Source of the DNA: STC-54 sp964504665
Lineage (GTDB): Bacteria; Patescibacteriota; Microgenomatia; Daviesbacterales; UBA10151
Direction: 5' to 3'
DNA: 19,482 bases
Assembly (NCBI GenBank): GCA_964504665.1
Contig: CAZDEH010000016.1
Location: 1-19,482 of the forward strand
Shown: positions 7,302 to 13,609 of the stretch, in pieces
Layout: each line of letters begins with the position of its first letter
How positions within the stretch are numbered: position 1 is the first letter of the stretch
Notes under the pieces: generated by a model
What the model saw: only the letters and a program-made list of their open reading frames with translations
Databases searched by the model: none
What the model was told of the DNA's origin: nothing
Program-made: the position numbers and the translations under genes

Positions 7302-7523
7302 ATGCAAAGAAGTATTATAAATATCTCTATGCCTCCTGAGATGGCTAAAAGGGTTAAAAAGCTAGCCAAGCAGGAAAATAGAACCCAAAGCGAGCTTCTA
7401 AGGGAGGCTTTTCGTATTTATGAATTCAAGAGAGATTGGGTAAAAATAAGGGCTTGGGGAAGAGAAACAGCTCGTAAGATGGGCATCGAAACTGACGACG
7501 ATGTTGAACGAATTGCCGGATGA
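7302..7523 (+). CDS. Ribbon-helix-helix (CopG-type) antitoxin
   Basis: A 73-residue protein starting MQRSIINISMPPEMAKRVKK. The short beta strand (SIINISMPP) followed by two helices (EMAKRVKKLAKQEN, RTQSELLREAFRIYEF) is the MetJ/Arc/CopG fold used by antitoxins to bind operator DNA. The acidic tail (ETDDDVERIAG) probably contacts the toxin. I take the ATG at 7302: a longer TTG-started frame from 7263 would place the promoter inside the coding region. The stop overlaps the toxin start (ATGA at 7520-7523), so the pair is translationally coupled. Expected to neutralise the PIN toxin downstream and repress the operon through the palindrome at 7280-7300. Confidence 0.88.
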   Translation: MQRSIINISMPPEMAKRVKKLAKQENRTQSELLREAFRIYEFKRDWVKIRAWGRETARKMGIETDDDVERIAG

Positions 7524-7948
7524 GAATTGTCCTGGATACGAATATTTATATCGCAGCAGCGGTAAGGAGCGGCTTCTCAGCAGGCGTTATCGACATGTTA
7601 ACAGAAGTTCATGATCTAACTGCTATTACTTCCGAAGAAATACTTATAGAACTCGAAGATAAACTTCAGAATAAATTTAATTGGTCGGAGGAGAATGTTA
7701 AACGTATTTTGTTAAAAATCAGGCAAATCGCTGACATTGTGGAAGTTAACGAAAGTGTATCCATAGTTATCAGAGATCCTGAAGATAATAAAGTTTTAGA
7801 ATGTGCTTTGGCTGGTGAAGCAGATTTAATAGTAACTCTTGATCAAGATTTAATTAAGCTAAAAAGTTTTAAAGGAATAGGCATTATTCATCCAAAAACA
7901 TTTTCCTGGACTTTTCCGGAATTTTTTAAGAAAGCTAAAGAAAATTAG
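7520..7948 (+). CDS. PIN-domain ribonuclease toxin
   Basis: A 142-residue PIN-family protein of the kind annotated as 'putative toxin-antitoxin system toxin component, PIN family'. The acidic active-site residues are in place: Asp6 in VLDTNIYIAA, Glu44 in EEILIELEDKL, Asp86/Asp89 in RDPEDNKVLECAL, and Asp108/Asp110 in VTLDQDL. PIN toxins are magnesium-dependent RNases that cut tRNA, rRNA or mRNA; the target here is unknown. It starts inside the antitoxin stop codon (4-base overlap). Frame and motifs are intact, unlike most neighbours in this island, which fits selection for keeping a TA pair. Confidence 0.9.
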   Translation: MRIVLDTNIYIAAAVRSGFSAGVIDMLTEVHDLTAITSEEILIELEDKLQNKFNWSEENVKRILLKIRQIADIVEVNESVSIVIRDPEDNKVLECALAGEADLIVTLDQDLIKLKSFKGIGIIHPKTFSWTFPEFFKKAKEN

Positions 7949-7973
7949 GGAATAAATTTACTTGTAGTGAGCA

Positions 7974-8384
7974 TTAGTCAAATCTAAAGGTGGAAAGAAT
8001 TTGGTTAAAAATGTTTTTATAATCTGAGCGTGTTAGACCAATTATAAATTTATCCTTGAGAGGAATAATAACTTGTACTAATTCTCTCTCACCGGCCTTT
8101 TGGGAATCTATTATTTTGAGTATATAGTAACTAACCTTTTTGTCACCAACCAAAGTGGATTTATTTTCTGTAATTATATAACCATCAACGGTTTTAGATG
8201 TTTTCTCTATATAAAACATTACTGTCGGTGGAATATTAGCAGTACCACAATCAGCATAGGGACTTACAGCCAGCTCAGGACCAACACCAACTAAATTGAG
8301 CTTCTCCTTATTGTCACAAGGAGCTTTGCTGCCCCAATTGTTTGGGTATTTAAAACTGTAACCATTAGTTGTTTCTCTAATAGT
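7974..8384 (-). pseudogene. 'ILSTFKF' protein 3, missing its N-terminal anchor
   Basis: In one frame, coding sense begins at about 8372-8384 with TTNGYSFKYPNNWG, matching the FKYP..W motif of the two related genes, and continues without stops through a Cys-containing region (APCDNKEK, YADCGTANIPP) to the signature NIFNQILSTFRFD. There is no start codon, membrane anchor or spacer upstream: instead the DNA becomes the 3' part of the Bro-N gene in another frame. An internal ATG at 8219 could give only the last 81 residues. It looks like a 5'-truncated remnant produced when the Bro-N gene landed in, or recombined with, this gene. No cupredoxin-like tail is present. Confidence 0.7.
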
Positions 8385-8524
8385 TTTCTTGTTCCTCCAG
8401 CTACCTTACCTCCTGCTTTTGCATCCTGTTGGAGTTTTGGTATACCTTTCGAATCTTCAGTTCGGTGAATTTCGGTTGTAGTACGTTCTCCTAGCATAGT
8501 TAAAATCAACTCGAAATCATCCAT
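8291..8524 (-). pseudogene. 3' part of the Bro-N gene, out of frame with its 5' part
   Basis: The frame that begins around MDDFELILTMLGERTTTEI and runs to TRKLLEKQ is the usual C-terminal block of phage-antirepressor (Bro) proteins of CPR genomes. Just upstream the same frame also reads LKRQNLRDHM, the usual junction in this family. The 5' part (8517-9140) reads LKGFKEAKFTRSHG and stops. Removing one T from the TTTT run (minus strand; 8550-8553) joins the two halves as KGLKRQNLRDHM. After LEKQ (about 8370) the sense of this frame is lost because the DNA now encodes protein 3 in another frame. Confidence 0.65.
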
Positions 8525-9140
8525 GTGATCGCGTAAATTTTGCCTCTTTAAAACCTTTCAGTTTTTTATACTCACTTGGGATTACTCCAAAAGTTGCCTT
8601 GGAAATTTCAGCTGTTAAAATTTCATAATCTTTTTGTATCTTCGCCCCTCGATTTTGCCATTCATCTGTTAATTCTTCACGGATAGCAATACCACGCATC
8701 CTTTTTTCAATCCAGGAATCAGGATAACCTTTTGCTTTATATAAAGCTCTTGTTCTTTTAGTAGCTAGCTCAGGATCTTCTATTTCCTGTATTCTTTCAT
8801 AACCTACACGGGCTAACCATCTTTTAAAAGGTTCTGCTTTGGGAGAAGGAATTGATTGAACCATACGAAATACGCCTTCGGTATCAGCACAGTCTGTTTC
8901 TCTCATCTTTCCATCAGAAGCTTTTAATTTCAACTGTCGACAAATTGTCGATAGTTCAACCCCATCCTCAGTTTTAACCCTAATCTTCATTCTATACCAA
9001 TAGTCATTAGGATTTAGACTATTAGTGAGTGCTTGGACAATATCGATTACCGAAAACCACCATTCGTTCTGATAAATAGTGCTTCTGATATTTTTACCTC
9101 TGAAGATCGCTATTTTGGTTTCAGAAGAAGTATCGGACAT
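8517..9140 (-). CDS. Bro-N domain antirepressor-like protein, frameshifted near its C-terminus
   Basis: A 207-residue reading frame with a Bro-N DNA-binding domain at about residues 8-125: IRSTIYQNEWWFSVIDIVQA, NDYWYRMKIRVKTEDGVELS, CRQLKLKASDGKMRETDCAD, and VFRMVQSIPSPKAEPFKRWL. The DxxD-like 'ETDCADTEGVFRM' is typical of CPR members. It is followed by the helical 'ALYKAKGYPDSWIEKRMRGI' region. Relatives end with a TMLGE..TTEI block that here lies in another frame (8291-8524), so a one-base insertion has truncated the product. The N-terminal DNA-binding part may still be made. Function in CPR is unknown; phage relatives act as antirepressors. It shares its promoter sequence with the KilA-N gene at 6148. 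Confidence 0.8.
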   Translation of the reverse strand: MSDTSSETKIAIFRGKNIRSTIYQNEWWFSVIDIVQALTNSLNPNDYWYRMKIRVKTEDGVELSTICRQLKLKASDGKMRETDCADTEGVFRMVQSIPSPKAEPFKRWLARVGYERIQEIEDPELATKRTRALYKAKGYPDSWIEKRMRGIAIREELTDEWQNRGAKIQKDYEILTAEISKATFGVIPSEYKKLKGFKEAKFTRSHG

Positions 9141-9146
9141 ATTTTT

Positions 9147-9175
9147 AATCTATACCAAATATTACCCGAAGTCAA
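9147..9175 (-). promoter_or_regulatory. Promoter of the Bro-N gene
   Basis: On the minus strand TTGACT (9170-9175), a 17-base spacer, TAGATT (9147-9152), 6 bases, then ATG. The block TTGACTTCGGGTA is identical to the KilA-N promoter, and the similarity continues with substitutions to the ATG. It starts 10 bases after the stop of the rodZ-like gene. Confidence 0.68.
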
Positions 9176-9185
9176 GGGAGATAAA

Positions 9186-9824
9186 TTATCTTTTTAGGTA
9201 AACTATCCGCTCAACCTGAGTTTTTTGATTAAATTTAGAGATAGCAGCAATAGTTATTTTATTAACTTGACTAGACAAGGAAATTTTTTCTTGAAAATCA
9301 CCGCTCTCAGCTACCTGAATTTCTTGACTATTAATGGTAACCTTAACTTCCGGGTCTGTCTTACCGATTACATCAAGAGATGGATTATCTGTCGTCATCT
9401 GATCAGTTGGAGCAATAATAGTTAACTCTGGCGCACCTACAAATTGCCGATATTGAATCCACAGATACCCAAAAAAAGACAATATTACCAAAACAATCAC
9501 CACCCCTAAAAGCTGGGTGGGGGTAAATTTAAACTTTGGTTTTTTTATTGGACTTGAAAAAGCGTCCATCACATAAGGTTTATGCCTATCTTCTGCAAAC
9601 TCTCTTCTAAAAATTGCCAAGAGGTTAGCTGCATCTAACCCTAAAAAAGCAGCATAGTTTTGAATAAAACCGCGCACAAAAGTAGGGGGAGGTAATTTTT
9701 TATAATTATCAGATTCAAGTGCTATGAGAAGCTCTTTTCTGATTTTTATAGCTTTCTCAATATCCTCCAGGGTATATAATTTTGCTTCTCTACTTTCTTT
9801 TAAAATCTGCCCAACAGTTCTCAT
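9186..9824 (-). CDS. RodZ-like HTH membrane protein
   Basis: A 212-residue protein with an N-terminal RodZ-type helix-turn-helix (MRTVGQILKESREAKLYTLE through PPPTFVRGFIQNYAAFLGLD, about residues 1-75), a basic juxtamembrane stretch (KKPKFKF), one transmembrane helix (about 104-124, QLLGVVIVLVILSFFGYLW) and an outer beta domain (PELTIIAPTDQMTTDNPSLD, KVTINSQEIQV) like the Ig-like/glucodextranase-B folds on many RodZ-like proteins. RodZ links the MreB cytoskeleton to the cell wall; here the fold and layout match but the role is inferred. The outer domain is short compared with E. coli RodZ. An AGGA lies about 9 bases before the ATG and a TACAAT at 9845-9850 (minus strand) is a possible -10, giving a short leader, unlike the leaderless genes nearby. 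Confidence 0.85.
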   Translation of the reverse strand: MRTVGQILKESREAKLYTLEDIEKAIKIRKELLIALESDNYKKLPPPTFVRGFIQNYAAFLGLDAANLLAIFRREFAEDRHKPYVMDAFSSPIKKPKFKFTPTQLLGVVIVLVILSFFGYLWIQYRQFVGAPELTIIAPTDQMTTDNPSLDVIGKTDPEVKVTINSQEIQVAESGDFQEKISLSSQVNKITIAAISKFNQKTQVERIVYLKR

Positions 9825-9884
9825 ATAAATATTCCTATTTCCCTATTGTACTACTGTGTTAGAGATATATCTAAAAAATACTCA

Positions 9885-9913
9885 TTGACTAGTTAAAGCT
9901 ACTTTATTAAGAT
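9885..9913 (+). promoter_or_regulatory. Promoter of the 9921 gene
   Basis: TTGACT (9885-9890), a 17-base spacer and TAAGAT (9908-9913), followed by 7 bases and an ATG at 9921. The ATG at 9912 lies inside the -10 box, so the 9921 start is preferred and the mRNA is probably leaderless. Confidence 0.7.
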
Positions 9914-9920
9914 GAGTTCA

Positions 9921-10583
9921 ATGCTCGACGACAATATTCCAGACACTAATTCTAACCCACCTCCCTTAGAGCCAGATCCTGTTCAGGCTCGAAGTGAACA
10001 ATCTCCCCAAATTCCACCCCCACCAGCAGGAGATAGCGAAAAAGCTGAAAAATATCTGAGGCAACTTATTAATTTAATTGAAACAGACGCACTGGAAGTT
10101 ACCCATACTAACCTTAAAAAATTCGACATTGCCTCAATTCAAGATCACTACAGAATGGATCTTGGAGTATATGAGGTTGAGGTTAATCACAGCAAACAAC
10201 CCGACACCGGACAGGATTTTTATGTTCTACTCTTTAATAATCTTAAAAAGATCGAGAATGCAGGAGAGAGCTGTGTTAATAAAGTCATTTTGGCGTATAC
10301 TCATCTTTCCCAGAATCAATTTAGAGATTTTAAAGAAGCATCCGATGGGGCGCTTGAGAGAAAAAGAAAGATAGAAGAAGAAAAACGTTTTGCTGATGCT
10401 ATGGCTCCAATTGATAATGTTTTAAGTAATCTAACTTCATCCAGCCCGATTACAGAACCGAGAGAAGAATCAACATCAGATAACGTAGATCTGGCAGATT
10501 TTGCTACTGAAACAACTGAACCCAATGAGTCTCATGACGAACCCAAAGCTTCTGATTTTCAGAACCAATCCCCAATTAGCTAA
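9921..10583 (+). CDS. Protein of unknown function, Pro-rich head and acidic tail
   Basis: I do not recognise this 220-residue protein. Residues 1-40 are low-complexity and Pro-rich (NSNPPPLEPDPVQ, IPPPPAGD). The central 115 or so residues (about 41-160) look like a small alpha/beta domain: KAEKYLRQLINLIETD, LGVYEVEVN, DFYVLLFNNLKKIE, VNKVILAYTHLS; a basic/acidic helix (ALERKRKIEEEKRFADAM) follows. The last 55 are acidic and Ser/Thr-rich and probably disordered. No signal peptide or membrane segment, so cytoplasmic. It stands alone, divergent from the rodZ-like gene, with its own promoter and a terminator at 10661. Its last codons and stop (SPIS, TAA) fall in a copy of the ftsK 3' end read on the other strand, so its natural C-terminus may have been changed by that junction. 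Confidence 0.75.
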   Translation: MLDDNIPDTNSNPPPLEPDPVQARSEQSPQIPPPPAGDSEKAEKYLRQLINLIETDALEVTHTNLKKFDIASIQDHYRMDLGVYEVEVNHSKQPDTGQDFYVLLFNNLKKIENAGESCVNKVILAYTHLSQNQFRDFKEASDGALERKRKIEEEKRFADAMAPIDNVLSNLTSSSPITEPREESTSDNVDLADFATETTEPNESHDEPKASDFQNQSPIS

Positions 10584-10628
10584 GGTCTCTTTGGGCTAAG
10601 TACTCATAAATTATCACCAACATCTCCG
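10576..10628 (-). repeat. Worn copy of the ftsK 3' end
   Basis: Read on the minus strand this stretch gives SEMLVIIYEYLAQRDLS and a stop, against RDVLVKNADDYLAQRDSS at the real ftsK end (11451). The first 32 bases (10576-10607) match 11451-11482 at 28 positions, including GTCTCTTTGGGCTAA. Upstream similarity fades, with a TGA soon breaking the frame. It lies 875 bases beyond the ftsK stop in the same orientation, with purN between. Confidence 0.7.
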
Positions 10629-10660
10629 ATGTGTCAGCACAACGTCAGTACAATATTCCA

Positions 10661-10692
10661 TGTTCCACCCCCGATATGGAACAAAATTTTTA
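10661..10692 (+). terminator. Rho-independent terminator of the 9921 gene
   Basis: A 7-bp stem TGTTCCA / TGGAACA (10661-10667 and 10677-10683) with a 9-base C-rich loop, followed by AAATTTTT. The T run is on the plus strand, so it fits the 9921 gene better than the convergent purN, though it lies just past the purN stop. Confidence 0.6.
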
Positions 10693-10694
10693 AT

Positions 10695-11378
10695 TTATAC
10701 GCCTATTAGACGTTTTATGAATGGATTTTTTAGCACCTCAATAAAACCTCTATTCTCTGCTGGTTTTAAACGCTCGTTATATAGGGTGTCCACCGTATCT
10801 CCAGGTTTAACATCCACAATCACCCTTTTTAGAACTGGACCAAAATCAGCCTCTTCTGTTACCACATGAATAGTCGATCCGGCATATTTTAAGCCAAGGA
10901 AGTTCTTCACTGCATCATCCGTCATCAACCCCCGATTCCAAGGGGCTACCGTCCCATCAGGGAAAAGAAATGGTTCATCTTTTCTATCAGGAAATAGACC
11001 CGGGTGCACATTTATAGTAATTCCCTGAAAACTTTCAAAATATGTAGGAGCAAGGATTGTGCTAAAACCTGCCAAAATAGCAATTTCTACAGCTCTCCCA
11101 TTAAGTAACTGTGATAATTCTATGCCATATTTATCCCTTGCTGTTTGCTGTTTATAATTTTGTAGGATCATCACTTCCCAGGGGATGTGATGTTTTTTAG
11201 CCCTATCCAGTCCCTGAGTATTAGACTTATCACTTACAACAATTTCTATACTACAGAGAATTTCTTTACGATCTATTGCATCTGTAATTGCTTGCAGATT
11301 TGATCCTGTACCTTTATTAGAAATTAAGACAGCCAAACGAGCAGGTTCTTTTAGGAAATTACGGTCGGTTTCTGCCAT
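10695..11378 (-). CDS. purN: PurN-like phosphoribosylglycinamide formyltransferase
   Basis: A formyltransferase of the GART family, which transfers formyl from 10-formyl-THF to GAR in purine synthesis. Motifs: LAVLISNKGTGSNLQAI (residues 15-31, the phosphate-binding loop, usually SGxGSNLQ), catalytic NVHPGLFP with Asn123 and His125, and STIHVVTEEADFGPV with Asp178. In E. coli PurN the His to Asp distance is 36; here it is 53, because about 17 residues are inserted around FLFPDGTVAPWNRG. No other purine gene is nearby, so a related formyl-transfer role (for example on a sugar nucleotide) remains possible. I take the ATG at 11378: the one at 11402 falls only one base after a -10-like box, while 11378 has AAAGG 10 bases upstream. 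It lies between two copies of the ftsK 3' end. Confidence 0.8.
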   Translation of the reverse strand: MAETDRNFLKEPARLAVLISNKGTGSNLQAITDAIDRKEILCSIEIVVSDKSNTQGLDRAKKHHIPWEVMILQNYKQQTARDKYGIELSQLLNGRAVEIAILAGFSTILAPTYFESFQGITINVHPGLFPDRKDEPFLFPDGTVAPWNRGLMTDDAVKNFLGLKYAGSTIHVVTEEADFGPVLKRVIVDVKPGDTVDTLYNERLKPAENRGFIEVLKNPFIKRLIGV

Positions 11379-11403
11379 AAAAATACTGCCTTTGAGCAGC
11401 ATA

Positions 11404-11433
11404 ACTATATAAACAACTTATAATAAAAAGCAA
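11404..11433 (-). promoter_or_regulatory. Possible promoter of purN
   Basis: On the minus strand TTGCTT (11428-11433), an 18-base spacer and TATAGT (11404-11409). Transcription would begin near 11397, giving a leader of about 20 bases with AAAGG before the ATG at 11378. The region is AT-only around it, so chance matches are possible. An AT-only inverted repeat at 11422-11451 overlaps the -35 and might serve as a weak ftsK terminator. Confidence 0.35.
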
Positions 11434-11450
11434 TCCCCTAAAATTTTTAT

Positions 11451-13547
11451 TTAGCTAGAGTCTCTTTGGGCTAAATAATCATCAGCATTTTTGACTAACA
11501 CATCTCTGGGTTTTGATCCTTCCCCCACACCTACCTCCCCTGCTGCTTCGAGCTCATCTAACATCCTGGCTGCCCGGGCATAACCGACTCTTAACCTTCT
11601 CTGTAAAAGTGAGGCAGAGGCGCGGTCATATTGGCAAACAGTCCTAACAGCTTCGCTAAAAAGTTCATCTCTATCATCATCTCCACCGCTTCTTCCACCT
11701 ACTCTCCCTATTGGCATTTCAGTCACTTCAGCTGTATATTGTGGTGCCACACCTGTTGATTTCAAAAAATCTATTAAATTATTCAGTTCACCGTCAGACA
11801 CAAACACTCCCTGAATACGCATGGGTTTAGAAGCATCAGGAGGTAAAAATAACATATCTCCACGACCAAGTAATTTTTCCGCACCGGGCTGATCGATAAT
11901 CACCCGGGAGTCTACCATGGAAGAAACAGTAAAGGCAATCCTACAGGGAATATTGGCTTTAATCAAACCTGTAATAACATCAACCGACGGGCGCTGCGTT
12001 GCTAAGACCAAATGAATCCCTGTCGCCCGGGCAAGTTGAGCCAAACGGGTGATCGCATCTTCCACCTCAACTGGCGCAAAAATCATCAGGTCAGCCAGCT
12101 CATCAACCACCAGGACAATATAAGGAAGAGCCTGAAAACCTGACATCTCATTATAGCCTTGGATATTTCTAACGCCAACTGACTGAAATAATTTATAGCG
12201 TCTATCCATTTCCGCCATTGTCCATTTTAGTGCCGAAAGAATTTTTTCCGGCTCATTAATAACCGGAGTTAAAAGATGGGGGATACCGTTATAATTTGAC
12301 ATTTCCACCCGCTTTGGATCAACCAAAATAAGTTTTAATTCTTCCGGTGAATTCCGGTAAAGAAGCGCCGCAATTAACGCATTGAGTAAGATAGATTTTC
12401 CCGATCCAGTGGTACCTGCCACCAAACAATGCGGCATTTTAGATAAGTCGACGATCATTTCTTTAGAAGATGTATCACGCCCCAGTGCTACTGCCAATTT
12501 ACTTTTATGTTTCTGCATCTCCTCTGAGGCTAAAATACTCTTTAAGCCAACTATCTCCAGAGTTTTATTTGGTACCTCAATACCGACTAAAGATTTACCG
12601 GGAATTGGAGCCTCAATACGCACTGTGCCGGTTCTGGCTGCCAGTGCCATGGCCAAATCGTGTTGTAAGTTGGTAATTTTGGCAATCTTAGTCCCGGAAG
12701 ATATTTTTAAAGCATACTGGGTCACAGCCGGACCACCATTAACCTCTGCTACTTCAGCAGCAATCCCAAATGAATCAAGAGTCTTTTCAATAATTTGGGC
12801 ATTTTTCTTAACATCACCCCTATCAGCAGGCGAACCATTTTTATCGGAGAGCAAGTTGATCGGTGGATATTTCCAGATCCTTGTTTGTCCGGCAATATTT
12901 TGCACCAGTTCATCAGCCATCACCGCAGTTTGTTTTTCCACTTTTACCGGAGCTTTCCCCTTTTCTTCCATTCCGGAAACTTTGATAGATATTTTTCTCG
13001 GTTCATTAAACTTAGGCCCAAAAAATATGCCAAAAACAGGAGTAAATATTTGGTTTTTGATAAATTTGGCAGTTGCCCCCAAAATAGATAAAAACTGTGA
13101 CATCGGGGTATTAAAAAGTACCACAAACCCAACAACTAAAAGCCCCGACAGTACTGCTGCCGCTCCAATTGTAGTCAATACTACTGAAAGCTCTCCCCAA
13201 ATAAGTACTCCCAAATTTCCTGCTTGATCTACTGAAATAGAAGCTGTAAGAGAGCTAAGAGCGGTGACAATTGTAATTAGGCCCAAAAGCACGTTTGTTT
13301 GGGCAAGTTGCCATCTAATCCTTTGCAACACCAAACCGGTAACAAAAAAAATAAGGGGAGAGAGAAAAGCCGTCCAACCCATATTACTCTGAAGAAAATT
13401 CCGCCAAAATATCAGTTTTGGAGTCTCAGTTACAAGTGTTACCCCAGAAATTATAGCAAAAGTAAAGGCAATAATAGTCCCAATCGTAATTATTGTTTTT
13501 TGTTTCAACTTGAGTTTCGGTAATGAATAGATTGAACGTCTTCTCAT
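11451..13547 (-). CDS. ftsK: FtsK/SpoIIIE DNA translocase
   Basis: A 698-residue septal DNA pump that moves chromosome ends at division. Four hydrophobic helices (about residues 18-40, 57-75, 85-105, 120-150) are followed by a linker and the motor: the alpha domain (NGGPAVTQYALKISSGTKIA), Walker A GTTGSGKS (about 376-383), Walker B YIVLVVDELADLMI, and TGIHLVLATQRPSVDVITG. The C-terminal gamma winged helix (ASLLQRRLRVGYARAARMLD) reads KOPS-like guide sequences in relatives. Typical short FtsK length. The frame stays open upstream to 13745, but that part overlaps RNase J and lacks family sequence, so I use MRRRSIYSLPK at 13547. Its last codons are copied at 10576-10628. It lies 62 bases after the RNase J stop, possibly read through from that operon. 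Confidence 0.95.
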   Translation of the reverse strand: MRRRSIYSLPKLKLKQKTIITIGTIIAFTFAIISGVTLVTETPKLIFWRNFLQSNMGWTAFLSPLIFFVTGLVLQRIRWQLAQTNVLLGLITIVTALSSLTASISVDQAGNLGVLIWGELSVVLTTIGAAAVLSGLLVVGFVVLFNTPMSQFLSILGATAKFIKNQIFTPVFGIFFGPKFNEPRKISIKVSGMEEKGKAPVKVEKQTAVMADELVQNIAGQTRIWKYPPINLLSDKNGSPADRGDVKKNAQIIEKTLDSFGIAAEVAEVNGGPAVTQYALKISSGTKIAKITNLQHDLAMALAARTGTVRIEAPIPGKSLVGIEVPNKTLEIVGLKSILASEEMQKHKSKLAVALGRDTSSKEMIVDLSKMPHCLVAGTTGSGKSILLNALIAALLYRNSPEELKLILVDPKRVEMSNYNGIPHLLTPVINEPEKILSALKWTMAEMDRRYKLFQSVGVRNIQGYNEMSGFQALPYIVLVVDELADLMIFAPVEVEDAITRLAQLARATGIHLVLATQRPSVDVITGLIKANIPCRIAFTVSSMVDSRVIIDQPGAEKLLGRGDMLFLPPDASKPMRIQGVFVSDGELNNLIDFLKSTGVAPQYTAEVTEMPIGRVGGRSGGDDDRDELFSEAVRTVCQYDRASASLLQRRLRVGYARAARMLDELEAAGEVGVGEGSKPRDVLVKNADDYLAQRDSS

Positions 13548-13609
13548 AAATATAATATCTATTATCGTTATAACTATTATAACATAAACTTTCCTACTAT
13601 AAGCCTGTT

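Noticed and set aside
12382..13227. Long plus-strand open frame opposite ftsK (281 codons)
   Set aside because: It is antisense to well-conserved FtsK coding sequence, has no recognisable domain and no promoter or ribosome binding site.
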